Assembly (NCBI GenBank): GCA_902490405.1
Contig: CABUDS010000002.1
Coordinates: forward strand, 46,453 to 110,452
From: an uncultured Collinsella sp.
GTDB lineage: Bacteria; Actinomycetota; Coriobacteriia; Coriobacteriales; Coriobacteriaceae
Reading direction: 5' to 3'
DNA length: 64,000 nt
The notes below the pieces were generated by a model. That model made no database searches. It was given only the letters and a program-made list of their open reading frames with translations, and was not told the origin of the DNA. Within the stretch, counting starts at the first letter, position 1. Every line of letters begins with the position of its first letter. A program made the translations under genes and the position numbers. Of this stretch, positions 17,167 through 25,347 are shown piece by piece.

Positions 17167-19413
17167 ATGTCCGAGACCATTCAGGACCTCTATACCAGCT
17201 TCTCCGAGCAGATGGAGCCCATCCAGGAGGACAGCCGCTACTTCCGCTATCTGTTTGAGATGGCGCAGGCCTCGGGCACCACGATCGAGCAGCAGCGCGA
17301 GGAGCTCGTCAAGGTGGTGGACGAGGAATGGATCAGCATGATCGAGGACTCGCTCGACGCCATCAACACCATTATCGAAAAACCGCGCCGCTTCATCACC
17401 ACCGAGGAAGAGGTGGTGCCGGTCTCGCTCGCCAAAAAGATCAGCGCCGACAGCGTCCGTCACCTGAGCCAGAACACGCAGTTCCTGGCGCCGAGCGACG
17501 ATGGCGGCGTCCATCCCACGCGCATCCTCAACGTCAATACCGTCGAGACCTACGACCTGTACGAGAATCGCTTTATCTACCACCTGATTCAGCGCCTGCT
17601 GACGTTTGTGGACAAGCGCACCGACGTGGTCTTTTGGTCTACGGGCAACGAGATCCGCAACCGCTTTAAGATGCACAGCAAGATCGACGATGCGTACGAA
17701 GAGATCGAGTACAACGTCGAGATGACGGTCAAAAACCGCCAGAGCTTTGCCGAGAACGACGCCGGCAACATGGACGTCTTTATGCGCATCGACCGCGTGC
17801 GCCGTCTGGTCATGGCGCTGCGCGGCGCGTCATTCTGCCAGATCATGAACGGCTGCAGCGCGGTCCGCAGCCCCATCCAGCGCACCAACCTCATCATGAA
17901 GGACCCCAACTACCGCAAGTGCTACCAGCTGTGGCAGTTTATGGAGCGCTACGACAAGGTGGGCTACAACATCGACGTGCAGCAGCAGTCACTGGCGTTC
18001 GATGACGAGTACATGGTGCAGATGTACACCAACCTCATTAACAACTACACCGTCTTTAAGAGCCTGACCGATGACGAGCGCAACCTGCAGGAGCTCGAGA
18101 GCGTGCAACACGCGCCGGTGGCGCCCAAGTTTATTAAGGAGATTAAGGAGGAGCAGGTCGATAGCCCCGACCTGCCCGACGTCGAGGTCCGGCGCGTGTT
18201 TGTGGAGGAGGTCACGCAGGCCCAGCTCGATGCCGAGCAGGCGCTGGCCGAGGCCCGCGAGCAGATTGAGGAGCTACAGGGGCAGCTGAAGTCCTGGAAA
18301 GTGCAGGCGCACGCGCTGACCGATGAGCGCGACAATCTGGTAGATGAACTGGACGAGGCTAAGACACGCGAGCTGGCGTTGACGCAGCGCGCACAGATTG
18401 CCGAGGCCGATGTCGAGGAACTGCGCGCCTCGCTGGAGGATGTCGAGGCCGGTAAAAAAGCTGCCGAGGATGCCGCTGCAGAAGCACGTGAGACCGCGGC
18501 GGCTCAGCTTGAGCGGATGCGCGCCGAGGCCGATGCCGAGGTCTCAGTCGCCCGCGCCAACGCGGACGCCAAGGTTGCTGCCGCCGAGCAGGCGGCTTCC
18601 GAGCAGGTCGCGCAGGTTAAGAGCGATGCTACTGCGGCCCTGGCCGCCAAGACGGCGGCCGACGCTGCCGAGCTGCAGGCCACCAAGGACACTGCTGCGG
18701 CCGAGCTCGCCGCCGTGCGCGAGGCCTCTGCCAAGGAGATGGCCGAGCTGCATGCCAAGTTGGACGCCGCCAAGCTGCAGATCGAGGAAGTGCAGCTGAC
18801 GGCCGAACGCGATGCTCGCGCCGCGCAGGAGGCGGCCGACGCCTCGGCAGCCGCAGCGGAGCAGGCGCTCGCCGACACCGTTGCCGCGGCTGAGGCGAAG
18901 GTCTCCGCCGCCCAGCAGGCCGCCGATGCCGCAATCGATGCTGCCCGCGTTGCTGCCGACTCTGCCGTTGAGCAGGCTGCGGTGGATGCCAACGAAAAGG
19001 TCGCCGCCGCTGCCGCCGAGCGCGACACCGCCACGCGTGCCGCCGAGGAGGCCCGTGCCGACGCCGATGCACGCATTGCCGCGGCCGAGCTCGAGGCGGG
19101 GGAGCGCATCGAGCAGGAGGTCGCCGCCGTCCGTGCCGCTTGCGAGCGCGAGGTCGAAGCTGCTCGCGCGGAGATGCAGCAGCGCCTGGACGCGCTGGCG
19201 CAAGAGCTGGAGCGGGCCGAGCGCAACCGTGAGCGTGCCGAGCGCCGCGCCGAGGGCAACAGCCTGTCGCGCTATCTGCTGGCTCGCTTGCGCGGCGAGG
19301 CTGGCGAGGGTGTGGCCACCGCGCCTGACGAGGATGGCGCTTCTGCGGCGGATGCCACCGAGGCCGAGGTCGCTGCCGACCCCGAGACTTCCGCAAAGGA
19401 CGACGGCAAGTGA
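17167..19413 (+). CDS. DUF2357-like (McrC-related) protein with long coiled coil
   Basis: 748 aa. Residues 1 to about 330 resemble the DUF2357/DUF524 proteins that partner McrB-type ATPases: VETYDLYENRFIYHLIQRLL (about 118-137) and RTNLIMKDPNYRKCYQLW (about 238-255). The expected PD-(D/E)xK nuclease domain is not seen. Instead residues about 365-700 form one long coiled coil, extremely rich in Ala, Glu, Gln and Arg. It follows the AAA gene by 69 bp with its own ribosome binding site (GGAGTAACCC), and its stop overlaps the second signal peptidase gene. I infer a cytoplasmic partner of the AAA ATPase that reaches the signal peptidase tails. The domain name comes from remembered family patterns. 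Confidence 0.7.
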   Translation: MSETIQDLYTSFSEQMEPIQEDSRYFRYLFEMAQASGTTIEQQREELVKVVDEEWISMIEDSLDAINTIIEKPRRFITTEEEVVPVSLAKKISADSVRHLSQNTQFLAPSDDGGVHPTRILNVNTVETYDLYENRFIYHLIQRLLTFVDKRTDVVFWSTGNEIRNRFKMHSKIDDAYEEIEYNVEMTVKNRQSFAENDAGNMDVFMRIDRVRRLVMALRGASFCQIMNGCSAVRSPIQRTNLIMKDPNYRKCYQLWQFMERYDKVGYNIDVQQQSLAFDDEYMVQMYTNLINNYTVFKSLTDDERNLQELESVQHAPVAPKFIKEIKEEQVDSPDLPDVEVRRVFVEEVTQAQLDAEQALAEAREQIEELQGQLKSWKVQAHALTDERDNLVDELDEAKTRELALTQRAQIAEADVEELRASLEDVEAGKKAAEDAAAEARETAAAQLERMRAEADAEVSVARANADAKVAAAEQAASEQVAQVKSDATAALAAKTAADAAELQATKDTAAAELAAVREASAKEMAELHAKLDAAKLQIEEVQLTAERDARAAQEAADASAAAAEQALADTVAAAEAKVSAAQQAADAAIDAARVAADSAVEQAAVDANEKVAAAAAERDTATRAAEEARADADARIAAAELEAGERIEQEVAAVRAACEREVEAARAEMQQRLDALAQELERAERNRERAERRAEGNSLSRYLLARLRGEAGEGVATAPDEDGASAADATEAEVAADPETSAKDDGK

Positions 19414-20117
19414 TGAAGCACGTGCTCCGCGTGATCAACGTGTTAGCGACCGTGGTGATCCTCGTCGCCTTTGTGGTGCTGCTGCGCACGGTGTTCACGC
19501 CCGCCGGCGAGATCCCCACCATCATGGGCTACGGCTTTATGCGTACGCTGACCGGCTCGATGGAGCCGGCGATTCCCGTGCACTCGTTTATCGTCGTCGA
19601 TACCGACAACAGCCAGGCCTACCAGGTGGGCGATATCATCACCTTCCATTCGTCCGATGACGTGCTGGAGGGTTCGCTCAACACGCACCGCATCGTATCC
19701 GTGGAGGCCGCGTCCGACGGCTCGCCGGTCTACCACACCAAGGGTGACGCCAATCCGGTCGAGGACGCCGCACCCGTGCCCGCCGCCGACGTGGTGGGCC
19801 GCGTGGTCTTTGTCTCGGCAGGCCTGGGCGTTGTGGTGTCGCTGCTCACCAATCCGCTGCTGTTCTTTCCGTTTATCGTGGTGCCGCTGATCGTGCTGCT
19901 GGTGCTCGAAATTCGCCATATGGTCAAGACCACGCAAGAGGTGGCGCGCGCTGAAGACGAGGCTGCCTTGCGCGCGGCCGTGGAGCAGATTCGCGAAAAG
20001 CGCCGCCGCGAGCAGGAGAGCCAGGACGGCGCCAAGGAGCAGGTCGACGGTGAGGATGCCCAGGGAAGCGCGGAGGCCGACCCCGGCGCCCCAGACGATT
20101 CCAACCGCTCGGCATAG
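19413..20117 (+). CDS. Second SipW-like ER-type signal peptidase I
   Basis: 234 aa. ATG 19413 overlaps the preceding TGA (TGATG); the GTG one codon earlier is also possible. Membrane segment about residues 5-27, catalytic Ser49 in LTGSMEPAI and His92 in SLNTHRI, second membrane segment about 140-168. The last 65 residues are a charged Glu/Arg/Gln-rich tail, again absent from ordinary SipW. It differs enough from the enzyme at 14619 (different spacing, TGSMEP versus SDSMAP) to suggest different substrate sets or processing steps. Last gene of the operon. Confidence 0.9.
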   Translation: MKHVLRVINVLATVVILVAFVVLLRTVFTPAGEIPTIMGYGFMRTLTGSMEPAIPVHSFIVVDTDNSQAYQVGDIITFHSSDDVLEGSLNTHRIVSVEAASDGSPVYHTKGDANPVEDAAPVPAADVVGRVVFVSAGLGVVVSLLTNPLLFFPFIVVPLIVLLVLEIRHMVKTTQEVARAEDEAALRAAVEQIREKRRREQESQDGAKEQVDGEDAQGSAEADPGAPDDSNRSA

Positions 20118-20242
20118 CTCTTCGGTGCCTTTCGTCCCTGCAATTTGGATGCTCGTAGATGTTCCGAATCGCCCGCATTTCCGTATCAATATTCGTGCTA
20201 CAGTTTGAGCGCTTTGTTGCCAATTGATTTCTGGGGAGTGGA

Positions 20243-21265
20243 ATGGAACAGGAGCGCACAGCGCAGCGTGCACGTAAAAAGGCTTCGGTGCCGATGACGG
20301 CGGCGGCCGATTTTGTCGTGCCCGAGGGAACTGACGAGCTGAGCCGCAGCACCCGCCGCGCATGGCGCGACCGCCTCAACGATGCCCAGACGCGCAAGAT
20401 GGCCCTGGGCACGCTCGCCGCGTTTGCCGGCGGTACGTTTTGGGGTTTTTCTGGCACCAGTGCCAGCTACCTCTTTGACGTGTGCCATATCGAGACATTT
20501 TGGCTGATGAGCGTGCGCCAAGTTATCGCTGGCCTGCTCTTTATGTTCGTCGTGCTCAGAAAAGATCGCGACCGCCTGGTCAGGCTGTGGACCACCCCTG
20601 CCGATCGCAAGCAGCTCATCCTATTTACGATCTTTGGCCTGCTGTTCAACCAGCTTTGCTATCTGTCAGCCGTGCGCCTGACCAACGCGGGCACCGCGAC
20701 CGTCTTCCAGTGCCTGCAGCTGGTGGTCGTCATGGGGTATGCCTGCGTCACCGCGCATCGACTGCCGCGCACGCGCGAGGCTCTTGGCATTTTGCTCGCA
20801 TTGGGCGGAACGTTTTTGATCGCCACGGGCGGCGACCCCAGTACGCTCAGCATCTCGCCGATGGGCCTGCTCGCGGGCCTTTTGTGCGCAGTGGGCGGTG
20901 CCTGCATAGCAATCATCCCTGCCGGAATCCTCAACAAATACGGTAGCCCGGTCGTCACGGGCTCGGCCATGCTTTCGGCGGGAATCGTGATGAGTATCTT
21001 TACCCAGCCGTGGGCGCATATGCCGGCGCTCGGCCCCTCGGGTGTCGGCGCGCTCGCGATATTTATTGTGGTGGGGTCGTTCTTCGCCTATATGTTCTAC
21101 ATGCAGGGCGTTAAGGAGATTGGCTCGGTGCGCGCGAGCCTCCTTGGAACCATGGAGCCGGTTTCGGCCACCATCACCAGCGCCCTTATGCTGGGAACGG
21201 TGTTTTTGCCCACCGACCTGGCGGGCTTTGCCATGATTATCGCGATGGTGTTTTTGACGGTGTAG
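20243..21265 (+). CDS. EamA/DMT-family transporter
   Basis: 340 aa; ATG with GGGGAG upstream. After a basic 50-residue cytoplasmic start there are about ten hydrophobic segments in two EamA repeats (first from GTLAAFAGGTFWGFSG, second from GLLAGLLCAVGGACIA), the layout of the drug/metabolite exporter superfamily. The first repeat ends with the TNAGTATVFQ signature. The substrate cannot be told. It stands alone, downstream of the signal peptidase operon. Confidence 0.9.
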   Translation: MEQERTAQRARKKASVPMTAAADFVVPEGTDELSRSTRRAWRDRLNDAQTRKMALGTLAAFAGGTFWGFSGTSASYLFDVCHIETFWLMSVRQVIAGLLFMFVVLRKDRDRLVRLWTTPADRKQLILFTIFGLLFNQLCYLSAVRLTNAGTATVFQCLQLVVVMGYACVTAHRLPRTREALGILLALGGTFLIATGGDPSTLSISPMGLLAGLLCAVGGACIAIIPAGILNKYGSPVVTGSAMLSAGIVMSIFTQPWAHMPALGPSGVGALAIFIVVGSFFAYMFYMQGVKEIGSVRASLLGTMEPVSATITSALMLGTVFLPTDLAGFAMIIAMVFLTV

Positions 21266-21414
21266 CTGGCGCCGCCGCCAGGACGGAAAAGGTGTTGTGC
21301 CGCATTTTCGCCAATTGATGTCCGTGTCTGGAGTTTAGCTGTCGATGCTCAAAATGCCATAAACTGGTAACGTTATGGACTTTTTCATTGCGACTCAATT
21401 GCGAGGATTTCTTT

Positions 21415-23727
21415 ATGGCTGGTAATCACTTTAAGGGCAGCGATAGCGGCCGTCCTGCAGTTCCGCCGCGTCCGAACGGGGCTGGTAATGCCGGCACGCC
21501 GGGCGGTGCTGGACAGGGCGGTTCCGGTAAGCGCGTGTCCCCGGGCGAGACGGCGATGTTTACCGCTCTGTACGAGCAGTCTCAAAAGGCAAAAAAGACC
21601 GGCCGTGCAAGAGGGAATGTCTTTGCGGGCGGTGCAACCTCCGCGTCGCAGCCGAGCGGGGCTCCTTCGGTACCTGCGAACAACGCAGGTGCTGCCAACG
21701 CCGCAAATGCCGCCGGCAACGTTAATGCCGGCAAGGCCGCCAACAATACTCCCTCTGCCGGTGGCGCGGGGCTTACGGGTAACCTTGGTACGATTTACAC
21801 CGGTGCCTCCGAGACTGGCACGTTCGCCCGCCTGGATGATAGCGGTGCCGAGTTTGCGGGCTCGGGTTCCAAGGAAGATTATTACGATTTTGGCTTGAAC
21901 TACGGTAGCGACGCTTCGTCGAGTTCGACCTCTGACGGTCTGGTCCGTCATCGCCATCGCAAGGGCGAGCGCAAAAAGCGTCACACCGGCGCCATTGTTG
22001 CCGCTGTGGTCGCGGTGCTTCTCGTTGCGCTTGGCGCAAGCGGCTTTATGCTGCTTAACTCGGCAAAGACCGTAAAGAGCGAAGCGAAGGAGGCTGTCGA
22101 GATCGTCGGTGGCCTTAAGGACAAGGTCACGTCGGGCGATTTTTCGACGCTGCCTGACGACGCGAAGAAGATCGATGAGCTCTGCGACAGCATGAAGGCG
22201 GAGACCTCGAGCCCGCTGTGGACGGCGGCTTCGTTTATTCCGGTGTATGGCGGCGACATCAATGCGGCCCGCACCATGATCGACGCCCTGTCCGATGTCT
22301 CGAGCAACGCGCTGGTTCCCATGGCCGACAACCTTTCGCAGGCCACACCCGGCAAGTTGTTTCAGGACGGCATGATTAACGTGTCCGCGCTGCAGGCCGT
22401 TGCCGATTCGCTTTCCGATAGCTCAAAGGTGTTCAAGAGCGCCAACGAGAAGGTCCAGGGCATTGGCGATACTCATATTTCCCAGGTGACCGAGCTGGTC
22501 GATAAGGCCAAGGACGGCTTTGCCACCCTCAACGGCGCGGTTGACGCGGCGGAGAAGGTCGCCCCCGTCCTTCCCCAGATGCTCGGCGCCAACGGCCAGA
22601 CGCGCAACTACCTTGTGTACGCCATGAACAACGTCGAGATTCGTGCCTGCGGCGGCTTTGGCGGTTCGCAGGGCCTGATTTCGGTCACCGACGGCCAGAT
22701 GTCGATTGGCGAGTTTGTTCCCCGCATTGGACTCAGCGAGGATGAGGCAGTCGAGAGCGTCGACGAAGAGGATGAGGCGCTGTTCGGCAACCACAGTAAC
22801 CTGTACAACTCGGGCAATACCTATTCGCCTGATTGGCCCCGCAACTCGCAGCGTGTCGCAGCCCTGTGGAAATCTCAATATGGCCAGGACGTTGACGGCG
22901 TCGTGGGTATCGACCCGGTGTTCCTACAGTATCTGCTGGGCCTCGTCGGTAATGTCTCGCTGCCCGACGGAACGGTTGTCGACGGTACCAACGCCGCAAA
23001 GGTCCTCATGCACGATGTGTACTGGAACTATCCGGTCGAGGAGTCTGACGGCATCTTTGCATCCGTCGCCAGCGCTGCCTTCGACAAGATCCTTGGCGGT
23101 ATCGGCGATGTCGATGTTACGAAGCTTGTCAGCGCCGTTGAGCGCGGTGCCGAAGAGGGCCGCCTGATCGCGTGGATGAAAAACGATGACGAGCAGAACG
23201 CTATCAAGCAGATGAACATCGACGCCTCGCTGCCCGATCCGGATGACCCGAGTGAAGATCCCGTTGCTGGTGTCTACTTTAACAACCTGAGCTTCTCCAA
23301 GCTCGACTGGTACCTGAATGCCGATACGCAGATTGGCCAGGGCATCAAGAACGGTGACGGCACATGCTCGTATCGCATCACCGTTACCCTGACGAACATC
23401 ATGACGCAGGAGGAGGCCGGCAAGCTGCCCGACTACGTCGCGGCGAGCGCGCCCGATGCCGCGCGCGACGACGAGCGTCTGAATATCTCGTTGTTTGCCC
23501 CGACGGGCGGCAACATTACTGATCTGACCGTCGAGGGCACCCAGTTTGGTCTTGGCGCCGCTACGTGGCATGGAATCCCCTTCTATTCGGGCACCGTTGA
23601 CCTGCATGCTGGCGAGACGACGACGATCACATATACGCTGACCACGTCGGCCGAGGCGGGGGGCAAGCCGCTTACGCTGCGTCAGACTCCTACATGCCAA
23701 GCGGCTCGCGACAGCGCGTCGGCGTAG
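21415..23727 (+). CDS. DUF4012 domain-containing membrane protein
   Basis: 770 aa; ATG chosen for GAGGA seven bases upstream. About 185 residues of Gly/Ala/Asn-rich, low-complexity cytoplasmic sequence precede one membrane segment (about 190-212, GAIVAAVVAVLLVALGASG). The extracellular part holds a DUF4012 domain with YLVYAMNNVEIRACGGFGG and VVGIDPVFLQYLLGLVG. DUF4012 proteins are found in actinobacteria and other Gram-positives near cell-surface polysaccharide genes; a role in envelope building is plausible but unproven. It lies between the transporter and glmM; a terminator follows. Confidence 0.85.
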   Translation: MAGNHFKGSDSGRPAVPPRPNGAGNAGTPGGAGQGGSGKRVSPGETAMFTALYEQSQKAKKTGRARGNVFAGGATSASQPSGAPSVPANNAGAANAANAAGNVNAGKAANNTPSAGGAGLTGNLGTIYTGASETGTFARLDDSGAEFAGSGSKEDYYDFGLNYGSDASSSSTSDGLVRHRHRKGERKKRHTGAIVAAVVAVLLVALGASGFMLLNSAKTVKSEAKEAVEIVGGLKDKVTSGDFSTLPDDAKKIDELCDSMKAETSSPLWTAASFIPVYGGDINAARTMIDALSDVSSNALVPMADNLSQATPGKLFQDGMINVSALQAVADSLSDSSKVFKSANEKVQGIGDTHISQVTELVDKAKDGFATLNGAVDAAEKVAPVLPQMLGANGQTRNYLVYAMNNVEIRACGGFGGSQGLISVTDGQMSIGEFVPRIGLSEDEAVESVDEEDEALFGNHSNLYNSGNTYSPDWPRNSQRVAALWKSQYGQDVDGVVGIDPVFLQYLLGLVGNVSLPDGTVVDGTNAAKVLMHDVYWNYPVEESDGIFASVASAAFDKILGGIGDVDVTKLVSAVERGAEEGRLIAWMKNDDEQNAIKQMNIDASLPDPDDPSEDPVAGVYFNNLSFSKLDWYLNADTQIGQGIKNGDGTCSYRITVTLTNIMTQEEAGKLPDYVAASAPDAARDDERLNISLFAPTGGNITDLTVEGTQFGLGAATWHGIPFYSGTVDLHAGETTTITYTLTTSAEAGGKPLTLRQTPTCQAARDSASA

Positions 23728-23764
23728 GATTTTTCTGGTAGCGCAGATAATCGAGTACCATTTT

Positions 23765-23797
23765 GGGGCGGACAGGCAATCTGTTCGCCCCTATTTT
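23765..23797 (+). terminator. Terminator of the DUF4012 gene
   Basis: GGGGCGGACAG (23765-23775) pairs with CTGTTCGCCCC (23781-23791) with one G-T pair, then TATTTT. It directly precedes the glmM ribosome binding site. Confidence 0.8.
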
Positions 23798-23810
23798 GTA
23801 AGGAGAGCAC

Positions 23811-25142
23811 ATGAAGTACTTTGGCACCGACGGCTTTCGCGGTGAGGCCAACGTTGGGCTGACGGTAGAGCACGCTTATAAGATTGGCCGTTTTGTGGGC
23901 TGGTATTACGGCGCCAACCGCGAGCGCAAGGCGCGCGTCATCGTGGGCAAGGACACACGTCGCTCGAGTTATATGTTCGAGGCGGCGCTGGTGAGTGGCC
24001 TGGTCGCGAGCGGTGCGGACGCCTATATGCTGCACGTGATCCCCACGCCGGGCGTAGCGCATCAGACCGTGGAAGGCTGCTTCGATTGTGGCATCATGAT
24101 CAGCGCGAGCCACAACCCGTTTTGCGATAACGGCATTAAGCTCGTCAACAGCGACGGTTTTAAGATGGACGAGGACGTACTGGAGCTCATCGAGGACTAC
24201 ATCGATGGCAAGAGCGAGGTGCCGCTGGCCACGGGCAACCATATTGGTGCCACGGTGGACTACATGCAGGGGCGCAACCGCTATATCGCCTCGCTCATTG
24301 CGAGTTCGAATTTTTCGCTACAGGGCGTCAAGATCGGTCTCGACTGCGCCAACGGCTCGGCGTCCTCGGTGGCCAAGCCGGTGTTCGACGCGCTGGGCGC
24401 CGACGTGCGCGTGATCAACGCCGCGCCCGATGGCTTTAACATCAACGTCGACTGCGGCTCCACGCATATGGAGCGCCTGCAGCGCCACGTGGTGGAGCAA
24501 GGCCTGGACGTGGGTTTTGCCTATGACGGCGATGCCGACCGCTGCCTGGCCGTGGATGAGCGCGGTCGCGTGGTAGACGGCGACCAGATCCTGTACGTGT
24601 GCGGCGTGTATCTGAACAAGCACGGTCGCCTTTCGGGCGGTACCGTGGTGCCGACGATCGCCAGCAACTTTGGTCTGGTCAAGTCGCTGGAGCTTGCCGG
24701 ACTGAGCGCCGTGACCAGCGGCGTGGGCGACCGTCACGTGTATGCCAAGATGCGCGAGGGCGGCTACAGCCTGGGCGGCGAGCAGACGGGCCATACGATC
24801 TTTGGCGATATCGAGCGCACGGGCGACGGCATTATGACCTCGCTGCGCGTGATGGAAGTGATTCGTGCCGAGCGCGAGACGCTCTCGCAGCTCACGGCTC
24901 CGTGCAAGCTGCTGCCGCAGGCGCAGGTTGCCGTGCGCGTAGCGGATAAGGACGCCGCGCTCGAGAACATGGGCGTGCAGAACGCCATCGCCGAGGCCGA
25001 GACTGCGCTGGCAGGCGAGGGCCGCGTGCTCGTGCGCAAAAGTGGAACCGAGTCGGTGATTCGCGTTTTGGCCGAAGCGCCCGACCAAGCATCCGCCGAT
25101 GCTGCCATGAAGCGCATCGCCAACGCGCTCGAGGCTCTGTAG
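23811..25142 (+). CDS. glmM: Phosphoglucosamine mutase
   Basis: 443 aa, full length for the family. It interconverts glucosamine-6-phosphate and glucosamine-1-phosphate for UDP-GlcNAc and peptidoglycan synthesis. The start is KYFGTDGFRGEAN; the phospho-serine loop is ISASHNP (about 98-104), the metal site is DGDADRCLAVD and the sugar-binding loop is GGEQTGHTI. RSGTE-type phosphate binding is at the C-terminus (VRKSGTESVIRV). AAGGAG is six bases upstream of the ATG. Confidence 0.96.
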   Translation: MKYFGTDGFRGEANVGLTVEHAYKIGRFVGWYYGANRERKARVIVGKDTRRSSYMFEAALVSGLVASGADAYMLHVIPTPGVAHQTVEGCFDCGIMISASHNPFCDNGIKLVNSDGFKMDEDVLELIEDYIDGKSEVPLATGNHIGATVDYMQGRNRYIASLIASSNFSLQGVKIGLDCANGSASSVAKPVFDALGADVRVINAAPDGFNINVDCGSTHMERLQRHVVEQGLDVGFAYDGDADRCLAVDERGRVVDGDQILYVCGVYLNKHGRLSGGTVVPTIASNFGLVKSLELAGLSAVTSGVGDRHVYAKMREGGYSLGGEQTGHTIFGDIERTGDGIMTSLRVMEVIRAERETLSQLTAPCKLLPQAQVAVRVADKDAALENMGVQNAIAEAETALAGEGRVLVRKSGTESVIRVLAEAPDQASADAAMKRIANALEAL

Positions 25143-25169
25143 TTACGCGGTTTTACCAAACCGCGTAAC
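25142..25169. terminator. Hairpin after glmM
   Basis: A perfect 12-bp inverted repeat (25142-25153 with 25158-25169) directly after the glmM stop. No T run follows, so it may act as a 3'-end stabiliser as much as a terminator. Confidence 0.6.
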
Positions 25170-25217
25170 TGCTCGACGCTGCAAACGCCCCTAAGCGGCA
25201 ATCTGACGTTCAATTTC

Positions 25218-25246
25218 AAGGGCGCGACCAGAAGGTCAGCGCCCTT
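25218..25246. terminator. Second hairpin between glmM and the carboxypeptidase
   Basis: AAGGGCGCGACC (25218-25229) pairs with GGTCAGCGCCCTT (25234-25246) with one bulged base; TCATTTC follows. It is a plausible bidirectional terminator for the convergent genes. Confidence 0.65.
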
Positions 25247-25347
25247 TCATTTCACGTCACCTTGCTCGCTTAGGGTCGTTTTCGCTGACGTTGCCAAGAC
25301 ATTGGCGTCAACATGGTTGGCGTTGGCGATGGCGTGCTGGTCAATCC

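Noticed and set aside
15241..17676. 811-codon open frame on the minus strand
   Set aside because: It lies opposite the AAA ATPase and DUF2357-like genes, is made of His/Leu/Val/Gly-rich codon shadows and has no recognisable start context.
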